Assembly (NCBI GenBank): GCA_024231955.1
Contig: JAAEPZ010000912.1
Coordinates: 1-43,887 of the forward strand
Length of the DNA stretch: 43,887 nucleotides
Direction: 5' to 3'
From: a bacterium
GTDB taxonomy: Bacteria; Krumholzibacteriota; Krumholzibacteriia; JACNKJ01
The position numbers and the translations under genes are program-made. Positions 30,612 to 38,865 of this stretch are shown piece by piece (the first letter of the stretch is position 1; the number at the start of each line of letters is the position of its first letter). Below the pieces are notes generated by a model. It did no database searches. It was not told the DNA's origin and was given only the letters and a program-made list of their open reading frames with translations.

Positions 30612-31670
30612 TCAGATGAACCATTTACAGGTGTGATCGTTCGCAACGAACGCTTCGTAGAGCTCGTTATGTGGCGCGTACGTGCAGCGCGGGCAGTCGT
30701 CCAGGTTGACCAGCGACATCGCCCGCCAGTGCGCTGCATTGCCCCAGAGCTTCGGGATATCGTCCGGGTGTTCCCATGTGCCCAGCGTGGTGCGGGAGTC
30801 GCCTCGACGGTCGCAGCAGAGGCCGATGGTGTTGTCGGGTTGAATAACGCAGGTCATCCCCATGGCGCGGCACTTGTCGAATCGGTTCGAGATCCCCCAG
30901 GCGTCGGAAAACTTGCTGGTCGTCGCCTGAATAAACCCGTTGTCGTCGCAGCTCTCGAGGGTTGCCAGCAGCTCGGAGGCCCGTGTCACCTGCGGGACCG
31001 TGAACGGTGACGATACCCGGCCGGCCTGGACGTCGACCCATGTTCGGCCAGCAGGGCGGGCATGAAAGTAGTTGCAACCGATCGAGCGAGCGGCGCTGGC
31101 GGCCTCGGGGATATCCTCGATGTTGTCCGGGTGGACCAAGTACTTGTATGTGATCTCCAGCGCGGGCCAGCGGGCGCGCAGCTGGCGCATGTTCTCGGTC
31201 ACCGCCCCGTACTGGTCCCGGCGCTTGAGGTCCTCGTACGTCCTGGAGCTGCCGGCATCAACGCTGACCCCGACCCAGCGACAGCAGCCCAGCGCGTCCA
31301 TGTGGCGATCGATCAAGGTGCCGTTGGTAACGACGCCTATCTCTAGCCCCTCGGCGTGCAGGCCCTCCAGCAGCGTTGAGATCCGCGGGTGGAGCAACGG
31401 CTCACCGCCGCCAGCGACGCAGACGGCCTTGACCCCCCAGCGGCGAAGCATGGCGGGGAGGGCGACGATCGCGGCGGCCGAGTAGCGGACGCCCTTCTCG
31501 GTCTGCTCCTCGCTGTTACACCAACGGCAAACGAGGTTGCATGCTGCAGCGGGATCGAGAGTCACCAGGACAGGCGGCGGGATCTCGCCTCGCTCCATGG
31601 CGGACCAGTGGGGGAGGTGGTAGGCCACCTTGCGGCCGTCAAACGGAGTGGGTATCCGGTCACCCTGCAT
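30612..31670 (-). CDS. Radical SAM/SPASM-type protein
   Basis: This is a 352-residue protein. The CX3CX2C cluster site CNLVCRWC is at 44-51, GGGEP follows near 87, and the C-terminal part has FDKCRAMGMTC, then TIGLCCDRRGD, and CPRC near 335. That C-terminal cysteine set resembles SPASM/twitch domains that hold auxiliary iron-sulphur clusters. Such enzymes make radical changes to peptides or sugars (epimerisation, cross-links, oxidations). Some SPASM proteins act on carbohydrates; others on ribosomal peptides. No precursor peptide is visible nearby, so a sugar or amino-acid substrate is the better guess. Confidence 0.85.
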   Translation of the reverse strand: MQGDRIPTPFDGRKVAYHLPHWSAMERGEIPPPVLVTLDPAAACNLVCRWCNSEEQTEKGVRYSAAAIVALPAMLRRWGVKAVCVAGGGEPLLHPRISTLLEGLHAEGLEIGVVTNGTLIDRHMDALGCCRWVGVSVDAGSSRTYEDLKRRDQYGAVTENMRQLRARWPALEITYKYLVHPDNIEDIPEAASAARSIGCNYFHARPAGRTWVDVQAGRVSSPFTVPQVTRASELLATLESCDDNGFIQATTSKFSDAWGISNRFDKCRAMGMTCVIQPDNTIGLCCDRRGDSRTTLGTWEHPDDIPKLWGNAAHWRAMSLVNLDDCPRCTYAPHNELYEAFVANDHTCKWFI

Positions 31671-32229
31671 TGATCACCACGCAAAAATTAGCCTCAGCTG
31701 AGGCTGCCTGTAGCGTCGCGTGTGGCGAGATGGCCAACGCCGCGTTGCTGCTCCATGTGCGATAGTCCATGCTGTCTAGCAGCGCGGACAGCTCGTCTGG
31801 TGTGTATTCTCTGAGGTGGTACGGGTTGGCGCAGCGCGAGATCAGATAGTTGGGGGTGGTGATCGCAACTCCCTTGCGCGCGATCCGCAGCAGCGAGGAC
31901 AGAAACGCCCGATCATCCTCGGCGTGCTCGATCACGTCCAGGGCAATGGCCCAATCGTAGCCGTCCGATGCGATGTCATCTACGGTGCACGGGCTGACGC
32001 GCAGCGATACCGGCGCGATGTCAATCCCCATAACGCTGGTCACCCCCGGGCCACGGCGTAGAATATCCAGTCCATACCCAGTCCCCGATCCAACATCTAA
32101 GACGGTCCCGGCGATCTGGCCCGCCAGAAACTCGTACCAGTGGCGCTGGCCAGCGCCGGCGTGTTTCAGGCGGTCCCCTGGCGGTAGCCGGTGGAGGTGT
32201 TGCGCCTGTTGGGCGTTGGCGGGGCTCAT
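31660..32229 (-). CDS. Class I SAM-dependent methyltransferase (1)
   Basis: This 189-residue methyltransferase has motif I VLDVGSGTGYGLDIL near 43-57, then GIDIAPVS and IALDVIEHAEDDRAF. The layout is like small-molecule methyltransferases (Methyltransf_11/23 type). It overlaps the radical SAM gene by 11 nt. The substrate is unknown; sugar or peptide O/N-methylation in the pathway is inferred. Confidence 0.82.
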   Translation of the reverse strand: MSPANAQQAQHLHRLPPGDRLKHAGAGQRHWYEFLAGQIAGTVLDVGSGTGYGLDILRRGPGVTSVMGIDIAPVSLRVSPCTVDDIASDGYDWAIALDVIEHAEDDRAFLSSLLRIARKGVAITTPNYLISRCANPYHLREYTPDELSALLDSMDYRTWSSNAALAISPHATLQAASAEANFCVVINAG

Positions 32230-32774
32230 GCCGTCGCCTCGACGTTCAGGCTCAGCAGTAGGCCGTCAAAGTCCATGTGCGGGTAGTAGCTGCGGGATCG
32301 ATCGTCGATGTCAGCGTGCTCCGTCTCGCGCCAGTCGTAGCGGCGAATGTCCTTGAACCCGGCGGCCTCAAGCTCGCGCTTCAAGGTGTCAAACGTGAAC
32401 GTGACGTAATGGATGTTCTCGGGGTAGTCCTGGCGCCCGTGCAGCATGCCCTGGACGAAATCGATCTGGCCGTCGAGGATCAAGCGGGCCATGGCCTCGC
32501 CGTCGGGGACTGCGACGCGGAGGGTCCCGCCGGGGGTGAGTATCCGGTGAATCTGCCCAAGGAACGCGGTGCGTGATACTGGGATATTGCAGCCGCACGT
32601 TGGGCAGTCCAGCGCAGCGTCGGTGGTGTGCTCGAGCACATGGGATGCATAAACAACGTCGGCCGCGTCGCAGACCTGCCAGATCGACGTATGATCCACA
32701 TGGTCGAACTTTCGTTCATCAACGTGAATCCAGCCCGGAATGTAGACCTCCCCGCAGCCAACGTGGAGCTTCAA
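32226..32774 (-). CDS. Class I SAM-dependent methyltransferase (2) with Cys knuckle
   Basis: This 182-residue methyltransferase begins KLHVGCGEVYIPGWIHVDE, the motif I/II of a family common in glycan gene clusters. VYASHVLEH (42-49) is motif IV. It has an insertion with CPTCGC at 57-62 that could bind zinc, unusual for this family. Then come FLGQIHRILTPGGTLRVAVPD and a C-terminal YYPHMDFDG segment. It overlaps neighbours by 4 nt on both sides. Confidence 0.82.
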   Translation of the reverse strand: MKLHVGCGEVYIPGWIHVDERKFDHVDHTSIWQVCDAADVVYASHVLEHTTDAALDCPTCGCNIPVSRTAFLGQIHRILTPGGTLRVAVPDGEAMARLILDGQIDFVQGMLHGRQDYPENIHYVTFTFDTLKRELEAAGFKDIRRYDWRETEHADIDDRSRSYYPHMDFDGLLLSLNVEATA

Positions 32775-33970
32775 CGGCCCCCCAAGATCTGCGGCATGAA
32801 ATCCGCGTACAGCTGCGCGTAGACGCTATCCGTCGTCCGATCGTTCTGGTGTCGCACCACGGCGTTGTACGCGTTGGCCATGATGTCAGCACAGCGCGGC
32901 GGGTCGGCCTTCAGCTCGATCACCTTGGCGCGGAGGTCTGCCGTCGTCCCATCGAATCCGACGTAGTGCGTACCGTCTTCGAACCCGGCCCCGGCCAGCT
33001 CGCCGTGCGGATCGTGGATGATCTGTATAACGCCGGTCGCCCAGAGATCGATCAGGCGCCCGTTGAAGATCGAGGATACCTGCGGATTGACGCCGCAGAG
33101 TGACTGGCTGTATTTCTGGGCGATGTCGTAACAGTTGCGATGGTCGCCCCCAAGGAAACCGTCCCGCATGTCCTGGCCGTAGAATTGAGTTAGCAGTCCG
33201 GACCAGTCTGCGTGATTCAGCGCCTCGCAAAATCGGCCGCGCCAGAACTTCGAGCCGCACCAGCTCCAGCTGGCGCCGATGAATACCAGATCGACGGGCG
33301 GGGGATAGACGTTCTCCAGGGTCTTCCGGATCTTCTCCTGCAGATCAAAGTAAAGCTCGTCCAGTTCGCGCAGGAGGGTCCCTGACTCGTTCTGCGCTTT
33401 CCAGTAGAACTTCATGTCTGGGTTGATCTCGCGGTACTTGTCCTCAACGGTGGCGCCGGTATCGAAGTCCCAGATCCGCATTTGGTGAAACAGCGCGTCG
33501 AAGTACTGGGCCACGGGAAAGGTCTTGACGTCGCTTGAGCCCGGGCAGTCGTCGGCGAACGGGAGAATCGCGAGGTTGAACAGCGAGGGGATCGCCTCAG
33601 CGACCTGGGGCCAGCAATTGACGGCGTGGTCCCAGTAAATCACGCTGCAGCCCTCACCGTATTTCTCGAGGTCTGCTCGTAGGTTGTCCAGCACCTGGGC
33701 CGGTGGGACCTTGGTATTGTCGATCGTTGGGTATGAGCTCCGCGGAGCTGGCGCCCCGGGGCCGGCGAACGGGGCGTAACCGGCGTCCGCGAAGCACTTG
33801 TACGCGGGGAGGAACTTGGAGCGGACCTTGATCGTCACGTCCTCGGCGACGTAGATCTCCATCTTCTCCCGCGCCAGGACATCGGTGAAGTCGCGGTTTG
33901 ACGTGATCGGCCAAGTTCCCCAGTCGGGGTTATCACAGACGATCAGCTGGTTGATTTCGTAGGTGGTCAC
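32771..33970 (-). CDS. CgeB-like glycosyltransferase
   Basis: This is a 399-residue protein. The C-terminal part contains FNGRLIDLWATGVIQIIHD and GFEDGTHYVGFDGTTADLRA, the signature of CgeB/GT4-like spore-coat and phage glycosyltransferases (nucleotide-sugar-binding lobe). The N-terminal part has a Rossmann-type alternation and an acidic patch. It would transfer a sugar from a nucleotide donor. It is coupled to both neighbours by 4-nt overlaps. Confidence 0.8.
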   Translation of the reverse strand: MTTYEINQLIVCDNPDWGTWPITSNRDFTDVLAREKMEIYVAEDVTIKVRSKFLPAYKCFADAGYAPFAGPGAPAPRSSYPTIDNTKVPPAQVLDNLRADLEKYGEGCSVIYWDHAVNCWPQVAEAIPSLFNLAILPFADDCPGSSDVKTFPVAQYFDALFHQMRIWDFDTGATVEDKYREINPDMKFYWKAQNESGTLLRELDELYFDLQEKIRKTLENVYPPPVDLVFIGASWSWCGSKFWRGRFCEALNHADWSGLLTQFYGQDMRDGFLGGDHRNCYDIAQKYSQSLCGVNPQVSSIFNGRLIDLWATGVIQIIHDPHGELAGAGFEDGTHYVGFDGTTADLRAKVIELKADPPRCADIMANAYNAVVRHQNDRTTDSVYAQLYADFMPQILGGR

Positions 33971-34533
33971 GCTGGCCTGATTTCCTGCAGCAAGTTATCC
34001 GGGGCGGTTGTCCAGTGATCGGTGACGGTCCAGCCAGCCTGTTCGATCGCGGTGGCGACGTCGGCCGCGGCAAACGTGTTGTAATGAACGTGCGCCAGGA
34101 CGTCGTAGTCGGCCTCTGTCGTTTTCGCGGGCGGTCGATACCAGGACACCAACACAAGGCGACTAGCGGCCTCCAGCATGGCCTGAAGCGGGCGTCTGAA
34201 GTCCGGTTGATGCTCCAGCACCGATCGGCAATAGACGATATCCGATGGCGGGATATCGTCGAACCCGCCCTGGATAAAATACGGGCCATGTTTGTCTACC
34301 AGGCGCTGGACCATTCCGCGGGACCCGTCGATCCCCATGTACTCCAGCCCGGGGATCGGCCTCAGCAACTCGAAATCGATCCCGGTCCCGGGGCCAATCT
34401 CTGTCACCGTCTGCGCACCAGCCGCAACCTCGCGGCGGACGATACCGGCGGCAGCGGCGCGGGCCGGGTTGCTCCGGTCGTCCTCGAGGAATGCGGCGGG
34501 GACGGTGTCCCAGTAGGTGCAGTCGGGGGTCAT
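33967..34533 (-). CDS. Class I SAM-dependent methyltransferase (3)
   Basis: This 188-residue protein has motif I TVTEIGPGTGIDFELL, the acidic GIDGSRGM, and DIVYCRSVLEHQPDFRRPL. It is the third methyltransferase in a row of the cassette and shares little sequence with the other two, so it is not a recent duplicate. It ends with a helical segment. It overlaps neighbours by 4 nt. Confidence 0.82.
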   Translation of the reverse strand: MTPDCTYWDTVPAAFLEDDRSNPARAAAAGIVRREVAAGAQTVTEIGPGTGIDFELLRPIPGLEYMGIDGSRGMVQRLVDKHGPYFIQGGFDDIPPSDIVYCRSVLEHQPDFRRPLQAMLEAASRLVLVSWYRPPAKTTEADYDVLAHVHYNTFAAADVATAIEQAGWTVTDHWTTAPDNLLQEIRPA

Positions 34534-34940
34534 CTGTAATGCAGCGCCTTAATACGTTCCTGCCAGGTAGTCTCCGCACCGTTCGGGCGCTTGAGCGGGT
34601 ACACGGTCTTGTCGACGCGATCGAGGCAGTGGGAGCAATACCAGTGATCCTGGTAGGCCCATGCAATCAACCCGCCGCAGCAGCACACCCGCTCAAGCGG
34701 CGCCGATACGAGGACGCCGGCCGACATGGCGGCGTCCAAGACTGCCCGGCGGCTTGGCGTGGCGTTGCAGTCGATCTCATCATGCTGATGCGTGTGTGCC
34801 ATCGGCCCCGTTGTTGCTTCGTGTAGTTCATCGCCGCATTCGAGGCACACAACCCGGTAGCGTCGCCGGCCGGAATCCATGCCGATCTCGGTGGTGGCAG
34901 TGAACTGGTAGCGTTTCTTCGGCTCGTCTGGAAACTTCAC
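34530..34940 (-). CDS. Zinc-binding protein of the cassette
   Basis: This 136-residue protein has three Cys groups: CLECG, CCCGG and CSHCLD, with His-rich AHTHQHDEID between the first two. This arrangement can hold two zinc ions. It is not a catalytic fold that I recognise. As it is wedged with 4-nt overlaps between a methyltransferase and the tandem glycosyltransferase, a carrier or scaffold role is possible. Confidence 0.6.
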   Translation of the reverse strand: MKFPDEPKKRYQFTATTEIGMDSGRRRYRVVCLECGDELHEATTGPMAHTHQHDEIDCNATPSRRAVLDAAMSAGVLVSAPLERVCCCGGLIAWAYQDHWYCSHCLDRVDKTVYPLKRPNGAETTWQERIKALHYR

Positions 34941-36790
34941 AACGCCCTCTCGAAAAACTCAGCGTATCGATCGCGCCAGGCTTCCCAGCTCCAGCGCTCT
35001 CCGATCTCCTTGCGGTTGAGTTGCCCCATCTCCCGAATTCGCTGCGGGTGGTCTCGTAATTCCTGCAGCGCCGCCGTGAACGCCTCAACGCTCCGCTCCA
35101 CCAGCACGATCCCCGTGGCCCCGAGGTGTTCGATCTGCGATTCCATCATCTCGCGGTGGTTGCCCACGTCGGTCGCAATCACTACCAGCCCGCACGCCAT
35201 CGCCTCCATTACGCTGTTTGAGGCGCCCTCGTACTTGCTGGCGCAGAGCGCCACCGTCGCCTGGCGGTAAAACTCCCCCATGTCCTGGGGCTGGATGCGC
35301 GATTTGTTGAACTCGGCCGTTTCAAGCCGAACCCTGGCAGCCTCGCAAGCGGGCTTGATGATGTGATGAATACCCTTGACATCGGCCAGCTTGTCTTCTT
35401 GCCCGTGCGCCGCATTGCCGTTCCACTCCGCGATCAATCCGCGGGCCCCGGTCGCTTTCGGAAACCGGTCCATATTGACGGGGTTTGTCAAATACTGGAC
35501 GTTTGGAAACCGGGCCAGGTCGTCCTGGCTTGCCTGGCAGACGGTATGAAACGCGGCGCAGCGCCGGATAAACAGCTCGTCAGTGTCGGATATCTTGCCC
35601 GGGTTGCCGGGGTCCAGCCACCGCGAGCGGAGCGATCCAAGCGTCGGGCGGCCTTGCCAGTAGTGATCAAGACACCAACGATGGTACGGCAAGAAAACGA
35701 AATCGTACTGGCTCATAACCGGCGGCGCTACCTGATCGATCAGGTAGTACGAGTCGAGCTCGAACCGGTCCGCGAGATAGTGCCGCGCGTCCTGCTCGTT
35801 GACATCAAAAGCCCAGTCTCGGACATCAGCCACAAGTAGGCCGCGGGGCTTTCGCCCGACTGGACGTGCAGCTATACGTTTTGACGGTCTGCGCGCCGCG
35901 GTTTCTAAAACTCTTCGCCAGCTGGGAAGCTTCCGGCTCCAGGCCCAGTCTAACGAGCTATCGCGGGCGGCGCGGGATAGTGCGATCATGTCCCCGTCCC
36001 GTACGCGCTCCAGCGCCGTCGCCAGCGCCGGGATGGTTCGATCGCAGAGGTAGCCGTTATAGCCGTGCTGGATCGCTCGCGGCATTATGCCGACGCGCGA
36101 GGAGACAACGGGGCGGCCAGAAGCCAGCGCCTCAAGCGGCGGATTCGGGGTCCCGTCGGCGATCGATGCGTTGCAGTAGCAACTGATCGCCTTGTACCAG
36201 TAGGGCATGAGCCAGAGCGCGGCGCCGCCGCAGTTGCTGGCGTCCTGGACCTCGAGGTGCGCCCCGATGCGGTGGCATGCCTCGGTGACCAGTTCGATTC
36301 CCTTGATCAGCCCGCGCCCTACTGCTGAGTTTCCGGCCCAGCCCACAACAAACCGATCCGTCGGGGGCGGCGTCCAGGTAAACAGGTCGGTATCAACGCC
36401 GTCCTCTGTGACGATTATCGGCGTATCGCCGACGTCAAACGCGCCGCTGGTCAGCTCGCGGGCCAGCTGCGTGTTGGCCACCGCGATCACATCGGCGGTG
36501 CTGAGGGTCCGTTGAAACGCCCATTGATCTACGTCCGCGTAAGACCACGAAACATGATCGTAGACGCAGAGCACCAGGCGCTTGTATTGGATTCGTTCCT
36601 GAAGTGCCGGGAGGGCGTTCCACCAGAAACATACCAGGATATCGCATTCCGCTACCTCGATCTCGCCGCGGCAATCGATCGCTCTGATCTGAAAGCCTCG
36701 ACCGTTGAGATAGCGGACGATCTGCCTGGATATGCCGTGGAACGCCCAGCCCGGGCGATCCACCGCTAGTATTACCCGCGGTGGTTGCAT
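34937..36790 (-). CDS. Fused tandem GT4 glycosyltransferase
   Basis: This 617-residue protein contains two GT-B/GT4 modules in one chain. The first (about 1-300) has ADGTPNPPLEALASGRPVV and a following RVGIMPRA. The second (about 318-617) has EGASNSVMEAMACGLVVIAT and VGNHREMM, the classic Glyco_transf_1 E-x7-E motif regions. Between them is a short Arg/Ala-rich linker (RPSKRIAARPVGRKPRG). Each module could add one sugar, so the protein may build a disaccharide in one pass. It is the first gene of the cassette and lies 7 nt from the Thr/Ser-rich protein. The upstream ribosome site is weak. Confidence 0.88.
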   Translation of the reverse strand: MQPPRVILAVDRPGWAFHGISRQIVRYLNGRGFQIRAIDCRGEIEVAECDILVCFWWNALPALQERIQYKRLVLCVYDHVSWSYADVDQWAFQRTLSTADVIAVANTQLARELTSGAFDVGDTPIIVTEDGVDTDLFTWTPPPTDRFVVGWAGNSAVGRGLIKGIELVTEACHRIGAHLEVQDASNCGGAALWLMPYWYKAISCYCNASIADGTPNPPLEALASGRPVVSSRVGIMPRAIQHGYNGYLCDRTIPALATALERVRDGDMIALSRAARDSSLDWAWSRKLPSWRRVLETAARRPSKRIAARPVGRKPRGLLVADVRDWAFDVNEQDARHYLADRFELDSYYLIDQVAPPVMSQYDFVFLPYHRWCLDHYWQGRPTLGSLRSRWLDPGNPGKISDTDELFIRRCAAFHTVCQASQDDLARFPNVQYLTNPVNMDRFPKATGARGLIAEWNGNAAHGQEDKLADVKGIHHIIKPACEAARVRLETAEFNKSRIQPQDMGEFYRQATVALCASKYEGASNSVMEAMACGLVVIATDVGNHREMMESQIEHLGATGIVLVERSVEAFTAALQELRDHPQRIREMGQLNRKEIGERWSWEAWRDRYAEFFERAL

Positions 36791-36797
36791 TGGTAGG

Positions 36798-37109
36798 TTA
36801 CAGGGCCTCGCACTTGAGGGCGTCGGAAACGATATAGACGCGACACCAGGTCCCGTCCTGATCCATCAGCGTGAGCTGCTGCATCTTGATCCCGTTGCCG
36901 TCGTTTATGGCCCAGTTGTAGTTTCCATCAGTGAGGTATCCCGATGTCGCGGTCCCCAGGTTGAAGGTGGTTGAGGTCAACGCCCCGGTCAGGGTGGTTG
37001 TCCCCGTTACGGCGAGCGTGCCAGAAGCGGTCACGTTGCCGGTTAGGGTGCTGGCGCCCGTTACAGCCAAGGCGCCGCCCACGGTCCAAGCAGCTGCTGT
37101 TGTTCCCAT
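36798..37109 (-). CDS. Thr/Ser-rich repeat protein, virion decoration or fibre candidate
   Basis: This 103-residue protein has two or three copies of a LAVTGxxTLTG-like repeat (ALAVTGASTLTGNV, TLAVTGTTTLTGAL) in the first 50 residues. That Gly/Thr pattern forms beta-stacks in many phage surface fibres. The C-terminal half (DGNYNWAINDGNGIKMQQLTL) is a small beta domain. GGGGGC upstream is its ribosome site. It sits directly between the major capsid gene and the glycosyltransferase cassette. About one residue in four in the repeat is Thr or Ser, so it is a natural acceptor candidate. Confidence 0.65.
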   Translation of the reverse strand: MGTTAAAWTVGGALAVTGASTLTGNVTASGTLAVTGTTTLTGALTSTTFNLGTATSGYLTDGNYNWAINDGNGIKMQQLTLMDQDGTWCRVYIVSDALKCEAL

Positions 37110-37118
37110 GGTTGCCCC

Positions 37119-38003
37119 CTATGCCCCGGAGGTTCCCGCCGTGCCGTCCGGCGAATCCAGGCCCGTGACGAAATCGAAGCCAACACCATGAACCACCGAC
37201 TGAGAAGGCTCGTCGATGTACCGGATCTGCGATGGCAACATGCCGTTGATGATCTCGACGCCGTGAACCGCCGCCTGTAGAAACCAAGCAGTCGTGGAGG
37301 TAAGCTCCGGGATCATCACATATGACAGGTCGCGGTTGGTGTTGACGTCGTTGTCCGTGGTGCTTGGCTCCTTGTCGCCGTCGCAGATCTTCTCCGCGAT
37401 GCGCTTGAGCTCCTTCGGCACGATCAGCTTGGAGTAGTCCAACGGGGTGTTAAGCCCGCGGTAGTTGATCCAGCCCCAGCCCTTCTGGCGTAGGGCGTCG
37501 CAGTTCGCCGGCGTCAACGCGGCGTCGGTCGCCAGGCGGTTGGACCTCGTCGAGGCGCCCGCCGTGGTGTGGGTGGTGCTGCACAGCGTTTTCGAACCGA
37601 AATGTGAACTCGTATCCGAAAATGCATTGTTGAGAAGCGTGGCGCAAACCACGTTGTAGGTCTGAGCGACGCTCAAACCCAGCGAGGCGATCCAGCGGTT
37701 GATCTTCCGCATCTGGCCGTACTTGACATGGTTTCGGGTGATGCCAAAACCGATCCCGTAACACACCTGGGTGCGCGACTCGGAACCGATGTTCAGCGCG
37801 GTGTCCAGCGGCAGCGGCTCACCGTCCAGCCATTGCGAGGCCTGGCCGAACCCACTGTCGTTCGAGAACTCCACGACGTATCGCGGGTCCGTGGTGACGT
37901 TGCAGTAGCTGGGGTAGCGGAGGGTCGCGGTCTCGAGACCGTCCTTGATCCGCTCCACCACGTTGGCGTCGTACTCTTTGGGGAATGCAGTCAATGGAAT
38001 CAT
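37119..38003 (-). CDS. Major capsid protein
   Basis: This is a 294-residue protein. The N-terminal ATLRYPSYCN, the long helix (ASLGLSVAQTYNVVCATLLNNAF), the beta domain with LIVPKELKRIAEKIC, and DLSYVMIPELTSTTAWFLQA then DFVTGLDS fit an HK97-type capsid fold. The position in the order scaffold, accessory, decoration, capsid also fits. A strong ribosome site (AAGGGGAG) is present. No maturation protease is visible, so scaffold removal is unclear. Confidence 0.8.
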   Translation of the reverse strand: MIPLTAFPKEYDANVVERIKDGLETATLRYPSYCNVTTDPRYVVEFSNDSGFGQASQWLDGEPLPLDTALNIGSESRTQVCYGIGFGITRNHVKYGQMRKINRWIASLGLSVAQTYNVVCATLLNNAFSDTSSHFGSKTLCSTTHTTAGASTRSNRLATDAALTPANCDALRQKGWGWINYRGLNTPLDYSKLIVPKELKRIAEKICDGDKEPSTTDNDVNTNRDLSYVMIPELTSTTAWFLQAAVHGVEIINGMLPSQIRYIDEPSQSVVHGVGFDFVTGLDSPDGTAGTSGA

Positions 38004-38015
38004 GATTTACTCCCC

Positions 38016-38465
38016 TTAGTCGATCTGCGCACGGTCGTGCTTGTTGATGGTGAACAGCCACTTTGCGTAGGCGCTGGTGGTTGTGTCGTCCGGGTCCGCG
38101 CGGATCATCTTGAAGTGGTCCACTGTCGACGCGTCCGCGTCGATCATCATGGCGCCGGTCGTGCCGATCAGATCGGCCTCGGTGTTCGCGACGACGCTGG
38201 AGCTGTCCGCGTCCATCATCCCGTAGAAGATCGTCGCGGGGTCCGCGAATACTGGGACCAGCGTGTTGGCGTCCGCCGATACAGACGGGGCGGCCATGGC
38301 GCCACAGAGGGTTGCGTTGCCAGCGATGGCGATCATGACTGTCCCGGTGGACAGGTAGACCGCGTCTCCCCTTGCGAGGGTCTGGCTGGCGGCGACGGGC
38401 AACCACATCGGGCGGGTTGTTGAATCCGCCGGGTGGAACCCATAAATGTTGTCTTCGTGTGCCAT
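38016..38465 (-). CDS. Capsid accessory/decoration-like protein
   Basis: This 149-residue protein has a Thr/Ala/Asp-rich, beta-type sequence, with SQTLARGDAVYLSTGTVMIAIAG then GAMAAPSVSAD. A short, repetitive strand/turn layout with APxVSAD-like turns is typical of decoration proteins and DUF2190-like capsid accessory proteins, encoded just upstream of the capsid gene. Ribosome site AGGA. Confidence 0.6.
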   Translation of the reverse strand: MAHEDNIYGFHPADSTTRPMWLPVAASQTLARGDAVYLSTGTVMIAIAGNATLCGAMAAPSVSADANTLVPVFADPATIFYGMMDADSSSVVANTEADLIGTTGAMMIDADASTVDHFKMIRADPDDTTTSAYAKWLFTINKHDRAQID

Positions 38466-38475
38466 TCTTTTTTTC

Positions 38476-38865
38476 CTACTCGGTTTTTATGACCCCGTGC
38501 TTCGGTCGTAGCTGCCGGAGCTCCTTCGGCGGCGCTGTCACGGCTTTGACCTTATTGTTGGTCAGTCCGACCTCGTAGCGCTTCATCGCCTCGTACTGGT
38601 CGCGCGCCATCTCCATCAGCACACAGTCGGCGCTGTTGTGCTTCAGAGAGGACACTCGCCAGCCTCGACGCTTGAGCGCTTCGACGCCATCGGAGCGATC
38701 GGACGGGCCACTTTTGGCGGCCAGCCAATACGCCTTGTTTGGGTCCTTGCCTTTGAAGTCGGTTGGATCGAACGCTTCGAAGTCCGCTCCGGCCTCGATC
38801 GCTACCCAGTCCGGAAACTCGGAGTCTGTTTTTGGTTCGGGTTGCTCTGCTCTCCGTGCGGTCAT
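38476..38865 (-). CDS. Hypothetical head-region protein
   Basis: This 129-residue protein has an acidic Glu/Asp/Phe-rich first half (WVAIEAGADFEAFDPTDF) and a basic second half ending KHGVIKTE. It sits between the scaffold and capsid accessory genes. No family recognised; likely a head morphogenesis protein. Confidence 0.55.
   Translation of the reverse strand: MTARRAEQPEPKTDSEFPDWVAIEAGADFEAFDPTDFKGKDPNKAYWLAAKSGPSDRSDGVEALKRRGWRVSSLKHNSADCVLMEMARDQYEAMKRYEVGLTNNKVKAVTAPPKELRQLRPKHGVIKTE

Noticed and set aside
29609..31670. Lasso-peptide or RiPP gene cluster reading of the PP-loop and radical SAM pair
   Set aside because: No precursor peptide, leader peptidase or transporter gene was found, and the rest of the cassette is sugar and methyl transfer.
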